The notes: generated from the sequence alone by a model not told the origin. Counted from the first letter of the stretch, positions 50,471 to 59,200 are shown. The stretch: 64,000 nt of DNA from Sphingomonas sanxanigenens DSM 19645 = NX02 (GCF_000512205.2 NZ_CP006644.1:5911501-5975500), one strand, 5' to 3'. Translations and numbers: made by a program.

Positions 50471-51102
50471 CGATGAGCGCATCCCAGACGATGACGGCCG
50501 GCGGGCCGGTCAGCTTCTACGACCTCGACGAACATGATCATCCCGAAGGCGGCAGCACGATGCTGGGCTTCTGGATCTACCTGATGAGCGACTGCCTCAT
50601 CTTCGCGATCCTGTTCGCCTGCTACGCGGTGCTCGGCGGCAATTTCGCCGCCGGCCCGTCGCCGCGTGACCTGTTCGATCTGCCGCTGGTCGCGGTGAAC
50701 ACGGCGATGCTGCTGTTCTCCTCGATCACCTATGGCTTCGCGATGCTGGCGATGCAGCGCGATCAGGCGCGCCAGGTGCAGTTCTGGCTGCTGGTCACCG
50801 GCCTGTTCGGTGCCGCCTTCCTCTCGATCGAACTCTATGAGTTCGCGCACCTGATCCACGAGGGCGCGACGCCGCAGCGCAGCGCCTTCCTGTCCGCCTT
50901 CTTCACGCTGGTCGGCACGCACGGCCTGCACGTGACCTTCGGCATCGTCTGGTTGCTGACCTTGATGGTGCAGGTGGGCAAGCGCGGGCTGATCCAGGCC
51001 AACAAGCGCCGGCTGATGTGCCTCAGCCTGTTCTGGCACTTCCTCGACGTCATCTGGATCGGCGTCTTCACCTTCGTCTACCTGATGGGAATGCTGCGAT
51101 GA
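50467..51102 (+). CDS. cyoC: Cytochrome o ubiquinol oxidase subunit III
   Basis: 211 residues with five membrane helices ([40 protein letters not shown]). It begins by a 4-base overlap with cyoB and ends by ATGA overlap with cyoD. Confidence 0.95.
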   Translation: MTMSASQTMTAGGPVSFYDLDEHDHPEGGSTMLGFWIYLMSDCLIFAILFACYAVLGGNFAAGPSPRDLFDLPLVAVNTAMLLFSSITYGFAMLAMQRDQARQVQFWLLVTGLFGAAFLSIELYEFAHLIHEGATPQRSAFLSAFFTLVGTHGLHVTFGIVWLLTLMVQVGKRGLIQANKRRLMCLSLFWHFLDVIWIGVFTFVYLMGMLR

Positions 51103-51473
51103 GCCACGACGCGCACGACGCGCATCACGATCATGCCGATGGCGGCCATGGCAGCATGCGCGACTATGTGATCGGCTTCCTGCTGTCGGTCGTCCTCACC
51201 GCGATCCCGTTCTGGCTGGTGATGGCCCGCCCGATGTCCGACGGCGCGATCGCCGCGCTGATCATGGCGTTCGCCGCGGTGCAGATGGTCGTCCACATGA
51301 TCTACTTCCTGCACCTCAAGGGCAGCACCGAAGGCGGCTGGAACATGACCGCGCTGATCTTCACGATCATCGTCGTCGTGATCATGATGACCGGCTCGAT
51401 GTGGGTGATGTACCACCTCAACACCAACATGATGCCGATGCCGGCCGCGTCCGACATGCGGCAGATGCCGTGA
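51099..51473 (+). CDS. cyoD: Cytochrome o ubiquinol oxidase subunit IV
   Basis: 124 residues, three membrane helices ([38 protein letters not shown]). A histidine/aspartate-rich N-terminus ([14 protein letters not shown]) could bind metal. Overlaps cyoC and surf1. Confidence 0.93.
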   Translation: MSHDAHDAHHDHADGGHGSMRDYVIGFLLSVVLTAIPFWLVMARPMSDGAIAALIMAFAAVQMVVHMIYFLHLKGSTEGGWNMTALIFTIIVVVIMMTGSMWVMYHLNTNMMPMPAASDMRQMP

Positions 51474-52216
51474 ACCCCGCCCGCCGCCCGCGCCCGTCAT
51501 GGGCGCGGATGGCGCTGGCCGCGACGATGCTCCTGCTCGTCGCGGCCTTCGTTGCTCTGGGCGTCTGGCAGATCCAGCGCCGCGCCTGGAAGCACCGCCT
51601 GATCGCCGCCGTCGAATCCCGCGTGCATGGCGCGCCGGTCCCGGCGCCCGGCCGCGCCACCTGGGACCGCATCACCGCGGACGGCGACGCCTATCGCCGC
51701 ATCACCGCCACCGGCCGCTTCCGCCACGATCGCGAGACGCTGGTGCGCGCCACCACCGGTCTCGGCTCGGGTTATTGGGTGATGACTCCGCTTCAAACCG
51801 CGGGCGGGTTCAGCCTGATCGTCAATCGCGGCTTCGTGCCGCCGGAAAAGCGCGATCCCGCGTCCCGTGCGGCGGGGCAGGTGGGTGGTCCCGTCACCGT
51901 CACCGGCCTGCTGCGCGTCACCGAACCCGGCGGCGGCTTCCTGCGCGCCAACGATCCCGCCGCCGATCGCTGGTATGGCCGCGACATCGCCGCGATCGCC
52001 GCCGCGCGCGGGCTGAAGGATGCAGCGCCCTATTTCGTCGACGCCGATGCCGCGCCCAACCCGGGCGGCTGGCCGCGCGGGGGGCTGACCGTCATCAGCT
52101 TCCCCGACAATCACCTGCCCTATGCGCTGACCTGGTTCGGCATGGCACTGCTCTCCGCCTGGGGCGCATGGTGGGTGCTGCGCGATCGCGAACGGGGGGC
52201 TAAGGGGGAGGGGTGA
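51470..52216 (+). CDS. SURF1-family oxidase assembly protein
   Basis: 248 residues with a membrane helix at each end (MALAATMLLLVAAFVALGVWQ; YALTWFGMALLSAWGAWWVL) and GFVPPEKRDP, the SURF1 pattern. Helps insert heme into heme-copper oxidases. The start is GTG at 51470 overlapping the cyoD stop as GTGA, and its end overlaps the next gene the same way. Confidence 0.92.
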   Translation: MNPARRPRPSWARMALAATMLLLVAAFVALGVWQIQRRAWKHRLIAAVESRVHGAPVPAPGRATWDRITADGDAYRRITATGRFRHDRETLVRATTGLGSGYWVMTPLQTAGGFSLIVNRGFVPPEKRDPASRAAGQVGGPVTVTGLLRVTEPGGGFLRANDPAADRWYGRDIAAIAAARGLKDAAPYFVDADAAPNPGGWPRGGLTVISFPDNHLPYALTWFGMALLSAWGAWWVLRDRERGAKGEG

Positions 52217-53526
52217 CCACCACCCCCGACGACACCACCCGTTCCGCGCCGCCGGAGACCAACGCCGGCCGGCGCAACATGCACCTGCTGGTGCAGCTCC
52301 GCTGGATCGCGGTCGGCGGCCAGCTCGTGACGATCGCGGTGGTGCACGGGCTGATGGGCATCCCGCTGCCGCTGGCACCGCTGCTGGTCATGCCGGTGAT
52401 GCTGGCCGCGATCAACCTCGCCAGCCTGCCGCTCATCGCGCGGCGCACGGCCGTGACCAACAGCGAGCTGACCGGTGCGCTGCTGTTCGACGTCGCCGCG
52501 CTCGCCTGGCAGCTTTATCACAGCGGCGGCATCACCAATCCCTTCGCCTCGCTGTTCCTGCTGCAGATCGTGATCGGCGCGATCCTGCTCACGCCGGCAT
52601 CCTCCTGGGCGATCGTCGTCGCCACCGGCATCGCGCTGCTGACGCTGCGGCTCGATTCCCAGCCGCTGCCGCTGCCGCCGCCCTACAGCGACAATCCGAT
52701 GAAGCTCTACCTGCAGGGCAGCCTCGTCTGCTTCGCGCTGATCGCGGTGTTGCTGGTCGCGGTGGTGACGCGGGTGACCAGGAACCTCCTGCAGCGCGAC
52801 GCGGCGCTGGCGACCATCCGCCAGCGCGCGGCGGAGGAAGATCATATCGTCCGCATGGGGCTGCTTGCCTCGGGGGCGGCGCATGAACTGGGCACGCCGC
52901 TCGCCTCGCTGTCGGTGATCCTGGGGGACTGGAAGCGGATGCCGCGGTTGAGCGGCGACGCCGAACTGCAGGACGACCTGCGCGAGATGGAGGCCGCCGT
53001 GAAGCGCTGCAAGGCGATCCTCAGCGGTATCCTGATGTCCGCCGGCGAGGCGCGCGGCGTGGCGCCGCGGGTGACGACGATGCGCACCTTCCTGGATGGC
53101 ATCGTCGCCGAATGGCATGCCGCGCGCCAGCCTGAGACGCTCGCCTATGCCGACCTCTTCGGCGCCGACCTGCCGATCGTGTCGGACCCGGCGCTCAAGC
53201 AGGTGATCGACAACGTCATCGACAATGCCGCCGAGGCCTCGCCCGGATGGGTCGGCATCACCGCGCGCCGCGAGGAGGAGATGCTGGTGCTCGAGGTCGC
53301 CGATCGCGGTCCCGGTTTCGCGCCGGAGATGCTCGCCTCCTTCGGCCAGCCCTATCGCTCCACCAAGGGGCGGCCGGGCGGCGGGCTCGGCCTGTTCCTG
53401 CTGGTCAACGTGCTGCGTACGCTGGGCGGCGAGGCGAATGCGGTCAATCGCGGTGAAGGCGGCGCGCTGGTGCGGCTCAGTCTGCCGCTGACGGCGCTCG
53501 TCTATGAGGATAAGGGTGCGGCATGA
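52213..53526 (+). CDS. regB: RegB/PrrB-type redox-sensing histidine kinase
   Basis: 437 residues: six membrane helices in the N-terminal half with the ubiquinone-binding motif GGITNPFASLFL (about residues 106-117), H-box SGAAHELGTPLASLSV (about 222-237), the redox cysteine region AVKRCKAILSG, and ATPase boxes DNVIDNAAEAS and GGGLGLFLLVNVL. Members sense oxygen and quinone redox state. The GTG start overlaps surf1. Being in the same operon as the quinol oxidase, it could adjust oxidase level to the quinone pool it reads. Confidence 0.92.
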   Translation: MTTTPDDTTRSAPPETNAGRRNMHLLVQLRWIAVGGQLVTIAVVHGLMGIPLPLAPLLVMPVMLAAINLASLPLIARRTAVTNSELTGALLFDVAALAWQLYHSGGITNPFASLFLLQIVIGAILLTPASSWAIVVATGIALLTLRLDSQPLPLPPPYSDNPMKLYLQGSLVCFALIAVLLVAVVTRVTRNLLQRDAALATIRQRAAEEDHIVRMGLLASGAAHELGTPLASLSVILGDWKRMPRLSGDAELQDDLREMEAAVKRCKAILSGILMSAGEARGVAPRVTTMRTFLDGIVAEWHAARQPETLAYADLFGADLPIVSDPALKQVIDNVIDNAAEASPGWVGITARREEEMLVLEVADRGPGFAPEMLASFGQPYRSTKGRPGGGLGLFLLVNVLRTLGGEANAVNRGEGGALVRLSLPLTALVYEDKGAA

Positions 53527-54059
53527 CCGAAACCCGCCTGTTGATGATCGTCGAGGATGACGAGGCGTTCGCGCACACGCTCAAGCGCTCCTTCGAACGG
53601 CGCGGCTATCGCGTGCTGCTTGCCGACAGCCACGATGCGCTGCAGGCGCTGCTCGCGGAAGGGCACCAGCCTGGCTTCGCGGTGGTCGACCTCAAGCTCG
53701 GCGGCGCCTCCGGCCTCACCTGCGTCCAGACCCTGCGCGCCACCGACGACGAGATGCGCATCGTCGTGCTCACCGGCTTCGCGAGCATCGCCACCGCGGT
53801 GGAGGCGATCAAGCTCGGCGCGTCCTACTATCTCGCCAAGCCCTCCAACACCGACGATATCGAAGCCGCGTTCGCGCGCGACGATGGCGATCCCGACGCG
53901 CCGGTCGACGGCCGCCAGACCTCGATCAAGACGGTGGAGTGGGAGCATATCCACCAGACCCTGGTGGAAACAGGCTTCAACATCTCCGAATCGGCGCGAC
54001 GGCTGGGGATGCATCGGCGGACCCTGGCGCGGAAGCTGGAGAAACGGCGGCTGACGTAG
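53523..54059 (+). CDS. regA: RegA/PrrA-type response regulator
   Basis: 178 residues. Receiver domain with Asp in VVDLKLGGASGLT (about residue 56) and Lys in YYLAKPSNTDD; the C-terminal Fis-like helix-turn-helix ISESARRLGMHRRTLARKL is the RegA signature. Overlaps the kinase by four bases. Likely regulates respiratory genes including its own operon. Confidence 0.94.
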   Translation: MTETRLLMIVEDDEAFAHTLKRSFERRGYRVLLADSHDALQALLAEGHQPGFAVVDLKLGGASGLTCVQTLRATDDEMRIVVLTGFASIATAVEAIKLGASYYLAKPSNTDDIEAAFARDDGDPDAPVDGRQTSIKTVEWEHIHQTLVETGFNISESARRLGMHRRTLARKLEKRRLT

Positions 54060-54111
54060 GGAAGGCGTCGCTTCGACACCCCCTATTCCGCTCGGGACGA
54101 ACGGGGAGGGG
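54060..54111. repeat. Short intergenic repeat remnant
   Basis: Between regA and the convergent LysR gene. CGCTCGGGACGAACGGGG resembles the repeats at 36782-36806 and 38047-38071. No clear terminator. Confidence 0.4.
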
Positions 54112-55008
54112 TCAGGCCGCGGGGCGAGTCCACGCCCCCACTTCTCCCGCCACGAATTCCACGAACCGCCGCGCGCGCAGCGGCATCGCCCGCGCGAAGG
54201 CGTGCAGCGCCTGCACCGGAACCGTCGGCAGCACATGGTCCGGCAACACCACCACCAGCCGGCCCGCTGCGACATCCTCCGCCACCGCCGTCGCCAGCAT
54301 ATGCGCGATGCCGAGGCCGCCGACCGCTGCAAGCCGCAGCGCCTCGCCGCTGTCGGTGTCGAAGCCGCCCTCGGGATCGATGCGGGTGCCGTCGGCGAAG
54401 CGGATCGGATAGGGGCGCCCGTTCAGCAGGTAGCGGACATGGCGATGGCGGCGCAGCGCGTCGGGATCGGCGGGCACCCCCTGCGCCGCGAGATAGGCGG
54501 GCGAGGCCACCAGCCGCAGCGGGAGCGATCCCAGCGGCCGTGCCCATAGCCCGCTGTCGGCGACGGCGCCGGCGCGGATCGCGAGGTCATAGCCTTCGCG
54601 CACGAGATCGACATGGCGGTCGGCCAGGCTGAGTTCCAGCACCAGCGCCGGATGTGCCGGCGCGAAGTTCGCCGCGATCGCCGGCATCAGCGCGCGACCG
54701 AGGTCGGCGGGCATGGTCACGCGCAGCCGGCCGCGCACCTCATGGTCGCCGCGAAGTTCTTCCTCCGCTTCCTCCACCGCACGGATCAGCGGCGCCATCC
54801 GCTCGTGATAGGCCTGCCCCTCCTCGGTCAGCGCCAGCGCGCGCGTCGTCCGCTGGAACAGCCTCACGCCCAGCCGTTTCTCCAGCCGCGCGATGCTCTT
54901 GGAGATCGCCGAGGGGGTGGTGCCCAGCCGCCGCGCACCGGCGGTGAAGGATCCGGCCTCGACGACGCGGATGAAGGTGGCAAGGCCCTGCACGGTTTCG
55001 GCGCCCAT
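54112..55008 (-). CDS. LysR-family transcriptional regulator
   Basis: 298 residues. The N-terminal helix-turn-helix covers FIRVVEAGSFTAGARRLGTT and PSAISKSIARLEKRLGVRLF; the remainder is the periplasmic-binding-protein-like effector domain (LRVTMPADLGRALMPAIAAN). Start at 55008 (MGAETVQGL). It is divergent from the SDR gene across 94 bases and probably controls it. Confidence 0.9.
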   Translation of the reverse strand: MGAETVQGLATFIRVVEAGSFTAGARRLGTTPSAISKSIARLEKRLGVRLFQRTTRALALTEEGQAYHERMAPLIRAVEEAEEELRGDHEVRGRLRVTMPADLGRALMPAIAANFAPAHPALVLELSLADRHVDLVREGYDLAIRAGAVADSGLWARPLGSLPLRLVASPAYLAAQGVPADPDALRRHRHVRYLLNGRPYPIRFADGTRIDPEGGFDTDSGEALRLAAVGGLGIAHMLATAVAEDVAAGRLVVVLPDHVLPTVPVQALHAFARAMPLRARRFVEFVAGEVGAWTRPAA

Positions 55009-55102
55009 TGATGACCATCCGGCACAATTGAACTGAGCAATGAAGGAATAGACCGACCGACGGGCAAGAACCAGATGGCGTGCACACCCCAAGGAGGTTC
55101 TG

Positions 55103-55852
55103 ATGGCTCAACTGGAAGGCAAGGCCGCTGTCGTCACCGGCGGCAACAGCGGCATCGGCTATGCGATCGCCGAGCGCTTCGTGGCGGAAGGTGCGCGGGT
55201 GCTGATCGTCGGGCGTCGCGCGGATGCGGTCGGGCAGGCGGTCACCGCGCTCGGCGATGCGGCGACCGGCATCGTCGGCGATATCGGCGAGATCGAGACG
55301 CACCGGCGCGTCGCGGCGCTGGTCGCCGAGCGTTTCGGGCATGCCGACATCTATGTCGCCAATGCCGGCGCCAACACGATCACCCCCACCGCGGGCGTCT
55401 CTCCGGCCGAGTATGAGGCGCAGTTCGCGATCAACGCGCGTGGCCCCTTCTTCGGGGTGCAGGCGATGTTGCCGCACCTCGCCGATGGCGGCGCGCTGAT
55501 CCTGGTCGGCTCGATCGCGGCGACCAAGGTGCTTGAGAACCACGCCGTCTATGCGGCGAGCAAGGCGGCGGTGGCGGCGCTCGCGCGGGGCTGGGCGGTC
55601 GAGTTCGCGCCGCGCCGCATCCGCGTCAACCTGCTGAGCCCGGGCCCGGTGGCGACGCCGATCCTCGGCAAGCTCGGCATCGATGCGGTGGCGCTGCCCG
55701 CGTTCGAGGCGATGATGGCGCAGGCGATCCCGCTCGGCCGGCTCGGCCAGCCGGAGGATGTGGCGGAAGCGGCGCTGTTCCTCGCGTCGGATGCGTCGCG
55801 CTTCGTCACCGGCATCGACCTGCGCGTCGATGGCGGCATCGCGCTCACCTGA
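55103..55852 (+). CDS. Short-chain dehydrogenase/reductase
   Basis: 249 residues, classical SDR: TGGNSGIGYAIA cofactor motif (about 12-23), NAGAN, catalytic Ser in VGSIAATKV, Tyr and Lys in YAASKAAV, and GIDLRVDGG at the end. Arg residues after the second strand (GRR) suggest NADP(H). A perfect ribosome site AAGGAGG precedes the ATG. Substrate unknown. Confidence 0.92.
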   Translation: MAQLEGKAAVVTGGNSGIGYAIAERFVAEGARVLIVGRRADAVGQAVTALGDAATGIVGDIGEIETHRRVAALVAERFGHADIYVANAGANTITPTAGVSPAEYEAQFAINARGPFFGVQAMLPHLADGGALILVGSIAATKVLENHAVYAASKAAVAALARGWAVEFAPRRIRVNLLSPGPVATPILGKLGIDAVALPAFEAMMAQAIPLGRLGQPEDVAEAALFLASDASRFVTGIDLRVDGGIALT

Positions 55853-55859
55853 ACGCGCC

Positions 55860-55886
55860 GGATCGGCATGGATCGGCATGGATCGA
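55860..55886. repeat. Ten-base tandem repeat
   Basis: GATCGGCATG occurs twice in a row and a third, partial copy (GATCGAC) follows, about 75 bases before the GntP permease start. It could be an iterated operator or simple slippage. Confidence 0.5.
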
Positions 55887-55958
55887 CAATCGCTTCGGTT
55901 GCGATAAGCCTCGTCCTGCGACCGCTCCCCACCCGGCGGCGCGGGATGAGGAGCGCCG

Positions 55959-57356
55959 ATGGACGTCGCGATCGCAGCATTGGTGCTGATCCTGCTGATG
56001 CTGGCCGCCTATCGCGGGCTCAGCGTCATCATCTTCGCGCCGCTGCTGGCGATGCTCGCGGTGTTCCTCACCGATCCGGCGGCGGTGCCGGCGGTGTTCT
56101 CCGGGCTGTTCATGCAGAAGGTGGGCGCCTTCCTGCAGCTCTATTTCCCGGTCTTCCTGCTCGGCGCGCTGTTCGGCAAGCTGGTCGAGATCTCCGGCTT
56201 CTCGCGCGCGATCGTCGGCGCGGTGATCGGCTTCCTCGGCGCGGGGCGGGCGATTCCGGCGATCATGATCGTCACCGCGCTGCTCACCTATGGCGGGGTC
56301 TCGGTGTTCGTCGCGGTGTTCGCGGTCTATCCCTTCGCCGCCGAGATGTTCCGGCAGGCCGATATTCCCAAGCGGCTGGTGCCCGCCACCATCGGCCTCG
56401 GCGCGCTGACCTTCACGATGGATGCGCTGCCCGGCACGCCGCAGATCCAGAACATCATCCCCAGCAGCTTCTTCGGCACCACCACCTGGTCCGCGCCCGT
56501 GCTCGGGCTGACCGGATCGGTGGTGATCGTCGCGGCGGGCCTCGCCTATCTCAACTGGCGCCGGCGAACGCTGGCGGCGGCGGGGGAGGGCTATGGCCGC
56601 GCCGCGGATCTGGTCAACGAGCCCGAGGCGGTGGCGGGCGCCGGCGCGATCAATCCGGCGATGGCGCTGCTGCCGCTGGTCGTGGTCGGCACCGCCAACC
56701 TGCTGCTCACCTTGTGGATCCCGCACCTCGCCGGCGACACTGTCCGCGTCTCGCTGATCGGGCTGGAGGCGCCGCTCGAGATCGAGGTCGCCAGGACGGC
56801 GGCGCTATGGGCGGTGGAAGGCGCGCTGCTGCTGGGCATCGCCACCATCGTCGTCACCGCTTTCCCCGCCATCCAGGCGCGCTTCGCCGAAGGATCGAAG
56901 GCGGCGGTGGGCGGCGCGCTGCTGGCGGGGATGAACACCGCGGTCGAATATGGCTTCGGCGCGGTGATCGCGGCGCTGCCCGGCTTCCTCGTCATCAAGG
57001 AAGCGCTGCGCGCGATCCCCGATCCGCTCTTGAACGAGGCGATCAGCGTCACCTCGCTCGCCGGCATCACCGGTTCCGCCTCGGGCGGGCTCAGCATCGC
57101 GCTGGCGGCGATGGCGGAGCAGTTCGCCGCCGCCGGCGACGCCGCGGGCATCCCGCGCGAGGTGCTCCACCGCATCGCCGCGATGGCATCGGGCGGCATG
57201 GATTCGCTGCCGCACAATGGTGCGGTGATCACCTTGCTCGCGGTGACCGGTCTCACCCACCGCCAGGCCTATAAGGACGTCTTCGCGCTGACCCTGATCA
57301 AGACGATGGCCGTATTCGTGGTGATCGCTGTGTTCTACGTCACAGGCTTCGTCTGA
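55959..57356 (+). CDS. GntP-family permease
   Basis: 465 residues with about twelve membrane helices. VFLLGALFGKLVEISGFSRA, GVSVFVAVFAVYPFAAEMFR and MDALPGTPQIQNIIP are GntP-like (gluconate, D-3-hydroxybutyrate or similar hydroxy acids with protons). Follows the SDR gene after about 100 bases; SDR plus hydroxy-acid permease may be one pathway under the LysR gene. Confidence 0.87.
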   Translation: MDVAIAALVLILLMLAAYRGLSVIIFAPLLAMLAVFLTDPAAVPAVFSGLFMQKVGAFLQLYFPVFLLGALFGKLVEISGFSRAIVGAVIGFLGAGRAIPAIMIVTALLTYGGVSVFVAVFAVYPFAAEMFRQADIPKRLVPATIGLGALTFTMDALPGTPQIQNIIPSSFFGTTTWSAPVLGLTGSVVIVAAGLAYLNWRRRTLAAAGEGYGRAADLVNEPEAVAGAGAINPAMALLPLVVVGTANLLLTLWIPHLAGDTVRVSLIGLEAPLEIEVARTAALWAVEGALLLGIATIVVTAFPAIQARFAEGSKAAVGGALLAGMNTAVEYGFGAVIAALPGFLVIKEALRAIPDPLLNEAISVTSLAGITGSASGGLSIALAAMAEQFAAAGDAAGIPREVLHRIAAMASGGMDSLPHNGAVITLLAVTGLTHRQAYKDVFALTLIKTMAVFVVIAVFYVTGFV

Positions 57357-57479
57357 TCGGCTACTTTTATTTCGCTCGATTCGTCGCACGACACCGTAAC
57401 GATCAATCTTTGCAATCGATCAACCGCCCCGAATCCGCTACAAATTGAGCGAAGTTGGCGGGTCGGGGTGTATTGCGAC

Positions 57480-58172
57480 ATGCGGTTATGGCTTCTCGCG
57501 GCGTTTATGGCGATGACGGTTTCGACGGGGGCGGCCGCACAGCGTGGCCCGCTGCCGCATCGCTTCGAGAACGAGATCGAGGCGTTCAAGAAAGCCGATT
57601 CCGCGCGGACCGAGCCGGAGAAGGCCGCGCTGTTCATCGGCAGCTCGACGGTCCGCTTGTGGGATCTGCAGCGCAGCTTCGCCCACGGCAGCGTGATCAA
57701 CCGCGGCTTCGGCGGCGCGACCACCCCCGAACTTCTCTATTATTATGGCAGCGTCGTGAAGCCGCACCGGCCGGCGGTGATCATTGCCTATATCGGCGAG
57801 AACGATATCGCCGCGGGCGCGACGCCGATGAAGGTGGCGGGCGACGTGCTGATGCTGCTCCAGCGCCTGCGCCGCGACTATCCGGAGGCGCGGATCGGCT
57901 ATGTCGCGATGAAACCCAGCCCGGCGCGGATCGCGCTGTGGGGCCGGATGGACGACGCCAACCGCATGATCGCGGCGCGCGCCGCAACCTATCGCGCGGA
58001 CTTCCTCGATGTCGGCGCGGAACTGCGCGGGGCGGACGGCCTGCCCGATCCGGACCTGTACCGCGCGGACCGGCTGCACCTCAACGATCGCGGCTATGCG
58101 GTGTTGACCGCGGAGCTGCAGGGCTATGTCGGCGGTGCGAAGCAGCCCGTCAGCGCGAAAGTGGCGCGGTAA
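57480..58172 (+). CDS. Secreted SGNH-family (GDSL) hydrolase
   Basis: 230 residues. Signal peptide MRLWLLAAFMAMTVSTGAAA, then SGNH blocks: Ser in FIGSSTVRLWD, Gly in NRGFGGAT, Asn in YIGENDIA, and Asp/His in DRLHLNDRGY. A periplasmic esterase or acetylhydrolase, possibly on carbohydrates. The ATG at 57480 gives a clean signal peptide; a GTG four codons upstream is also in frame. Confidence 0.87.
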   Translation: MRLWLLAAFMAMTVSTGAAAQRGPLPHRFENEIEAFKKADSARTEPEKAALFIGSSTVRLWDLQRSFAHGSVINRGFGGATTPELLYYYGSVVKPHRPAVIIAYIGENDIAAGATPMKVAGDVLMLLQRLRRDYPEARIGYVAMKPSPARIALWGRMDDANRMIAARAATYRADFLDVGAELRGADGLPDPDLYRADRLHLNDRGYAVLTAELQGYVGGAKQPVSAKVAR

Positions 58173-58177
58173 ACTTC

Positions 58178-58262
58178 CCTCGCCCCTTTGGGGAGAGGGT
58201 TGCGCAGACTTGGGTCCGCCCGTTGGCGGGCCCTGGTCGTAGCTGGGTGAGGGGATGCGGCG
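58178..58262. repeat. Intergenic repeat region
   Basis: CCCCTTTGGGG and GTCCGCCCGTTGGCGGGCC palindromes, and GGTGAGGGG, are typical of the dispersed repeats seen again at 62515-62796. No gene is seen between here and 58419. Confidence 0.55.
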
Positions 58263-58419
58263 CTCTCGCGCCGCGCGCTCGCCGCGAGCGCCGTCCTCGA
58301 TGCGGCGACGTCCTTCGCATTCCTGCAACAGCCTCTCCCATCGTATATCTGGCTCCCGCCCATGCATCCGTGCACAGTCTCGCGCGTTTGACGCGAACCC
58401 CTTGCAAGGAGACTCGAAC

Positions 58420-58668
58420 ATGACCGACCTCAGCGCCATTCGCGAGCATATGGAAATCATCGGCGCCGACGGCGTCCATGTCGGCACCGTCGACAAGGTC
58501 GAGGGTGACCGCATCAAGCTGACCAAGGCCGACAGCGGCGAGGGCAGCCACAAGGGCCATCATCATTATATCTCGGTCGGGCTGGTCGCCGAGGTCGAGG
58601 GCGACACGCTGCGCCTCTCCGCCAATGGCGATGTCGCCGTGCTGTTCGAGGAAGAAGAAAACGGCTGA
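58420..58668 (+). CDS. DUF2171 small protein
   Basis: 82 residues, a PRC-barrel-like small fold: IREHMEIIGADGVHVGTVDKVEGDRIKLT at about 7-35 and GSHKGHHHYISVGLVAEVEGDTL. The His-rich turn is typical of DUF2171. Function unknown. AAGGAGA before the ATG at 58420 fixes the start. Confidence 0.85.
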   Translation: MTDLSAIREHMEIIGADGVHVGTVDKVEGDRIKLTKADSGEGSHKGHHHYISVGLVAEVEGDTLRLSANGDVAVLFEEEENG

Positions 58669-58680
58669 CGCCACGCCAAT

Positions 58681-58810
58681 CCCTCTCCCCGGAGGGGAGA
58701 GGGAAATGCCGCCGCAGGCGGCGAGGGAGAGAGGGCTGGAATCCTTGGGATCCATGCCCCTCTCCCTGGTCCGCTGCGCGGACCTGTCCCTCTCCCCGGA
58801 GGGGAGAGGG
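58681..58810. repeat. Two identical 23-base palindromes
   Basis: CCCTCTCC-CCGGAGG-GGAGAGGG occurs at 58681-58703 and again at 58788-58810, with a CGCCGCAGGCGGCG hairpin and a GGTCCGCTGCGCGGACC hairpin between. The second copy ends next to the palindrome at 58813. Confidence 0.7.
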
Positions 58811-58812
58811 TT

Positions 58813-58831
58813 AAGCGAAAACGTTTCGCTT
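58813..58831. promoter_or_regulatory. 19-base palindrome, LacI-type operator candidate
   Basis: AAGCGAAA-ACG-TTTCGCTT is a perfect inverted repeat around AAACGTTT, the core typical of LacI/PurR-type operators. It stands in the likely promoter of the leader of the EF-Tu paralogue. TTGTAA and CTATCG follow at a spacing near that of -35/-10 elements, but the promoter is not certain. No LacI-type gene is in the window. Confidence 0.5.
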
Positions 58832-58886
58832 GTAATTGATTGCCCGATTCGCTATCGGCGCCACTATTACTTCAGGGAACCAAGCA

Positions 58887-58970
58887 ATGTCGCGCCTCGA
58901 ACAAGGTATCAATCAGCTATCGACGATGGATCATTCCGTCGCCGGCGGACTGTATTTCACCGCGATCTGA
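58887..58970 (+). CDS. Leader ORF 1 (27 residues)
   Basis: The peptide begins MSRLEQGINQLST and ends GGLYFTAI. CAGGGA lies eight bases before the ATG. A 7-pair hairpin begins 17 bases after the stop and a terminator follows, the layout of a translated attenuator leader. It uses some codons rare in this genome (CTA, AAT). No known peptide family is recognised. Confidence 0.55.
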   Translation: MSRLEQGINQLSTMDHSVAGGLYFTAI

Positions 58971-58987
58971 CGACGTCTCCCCTAAGC

Positions 58988-59005
58988 GGGAGGCGAAGGC
59001 CTCCC
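58988..59005 (+). promoter_or_regulatory. Leader hairpin after ORF 1
   Basis: GGGAGGC-GAAG-GCCTCCC. Its left arm could alternatively pair with GCCTCC at 59035-59040, and AGGCC (58997-59001) with GGCCT (59028-59032). Both alternatives would disturb the terminator that follows. Confidence 0.6.
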
Positions 59006-59018
59006 TGTGTGTCTGCGG

Positions 59019-59050
59019 ACCCCGGTTGGCCTGAGCCTCCGGGGTTTTTT
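59019..59050 (+). terminator. First terminator/attenuator in the EF-Tu paralogue leader
   Basis: ACCCCGG pairs with CCGGGGT around an inner GGC-CTGA-GCC stem, followed directly by TTTTTT. It would stop transcripts from the leader promoter before ORF 2 unless relieved. Confidence 0.85.
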
Positions 59051-59092
59051 ATTGGCCGCGCGCGCCGCGCGGCCGCGATCGAGGAGTGGGTC

Positions 59093-59185
59093 ATGGCCCA
59101 TATGCTGATCAATGCCGTCATCGTCCTGCCGTGCGCCTATGGCGAACGCGTCGATGGCGCATGGGGAACGACCTTCCCGGCCTGA
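59093..59185 (+). CDS. Leader ORF 2 (30 residues)
   Basis: The peptide begins [13 protein letters not shown] and ends GAWGTTFPA. It has a strong ribosome site, GAGGAG, six to seven bases before the ATG. The stop codon lies 15 bases before the first arm of a nested set of RNA stems that ends in a terminator. This is the position expected for a leader peptide whose translation controls termination. Confidence 0.65.
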   Translation: MAHMLINAVIVLPCAYGERVDGAWGTTFPA

Positions 59186-59200
59186 GCCCAGGATCCACCT

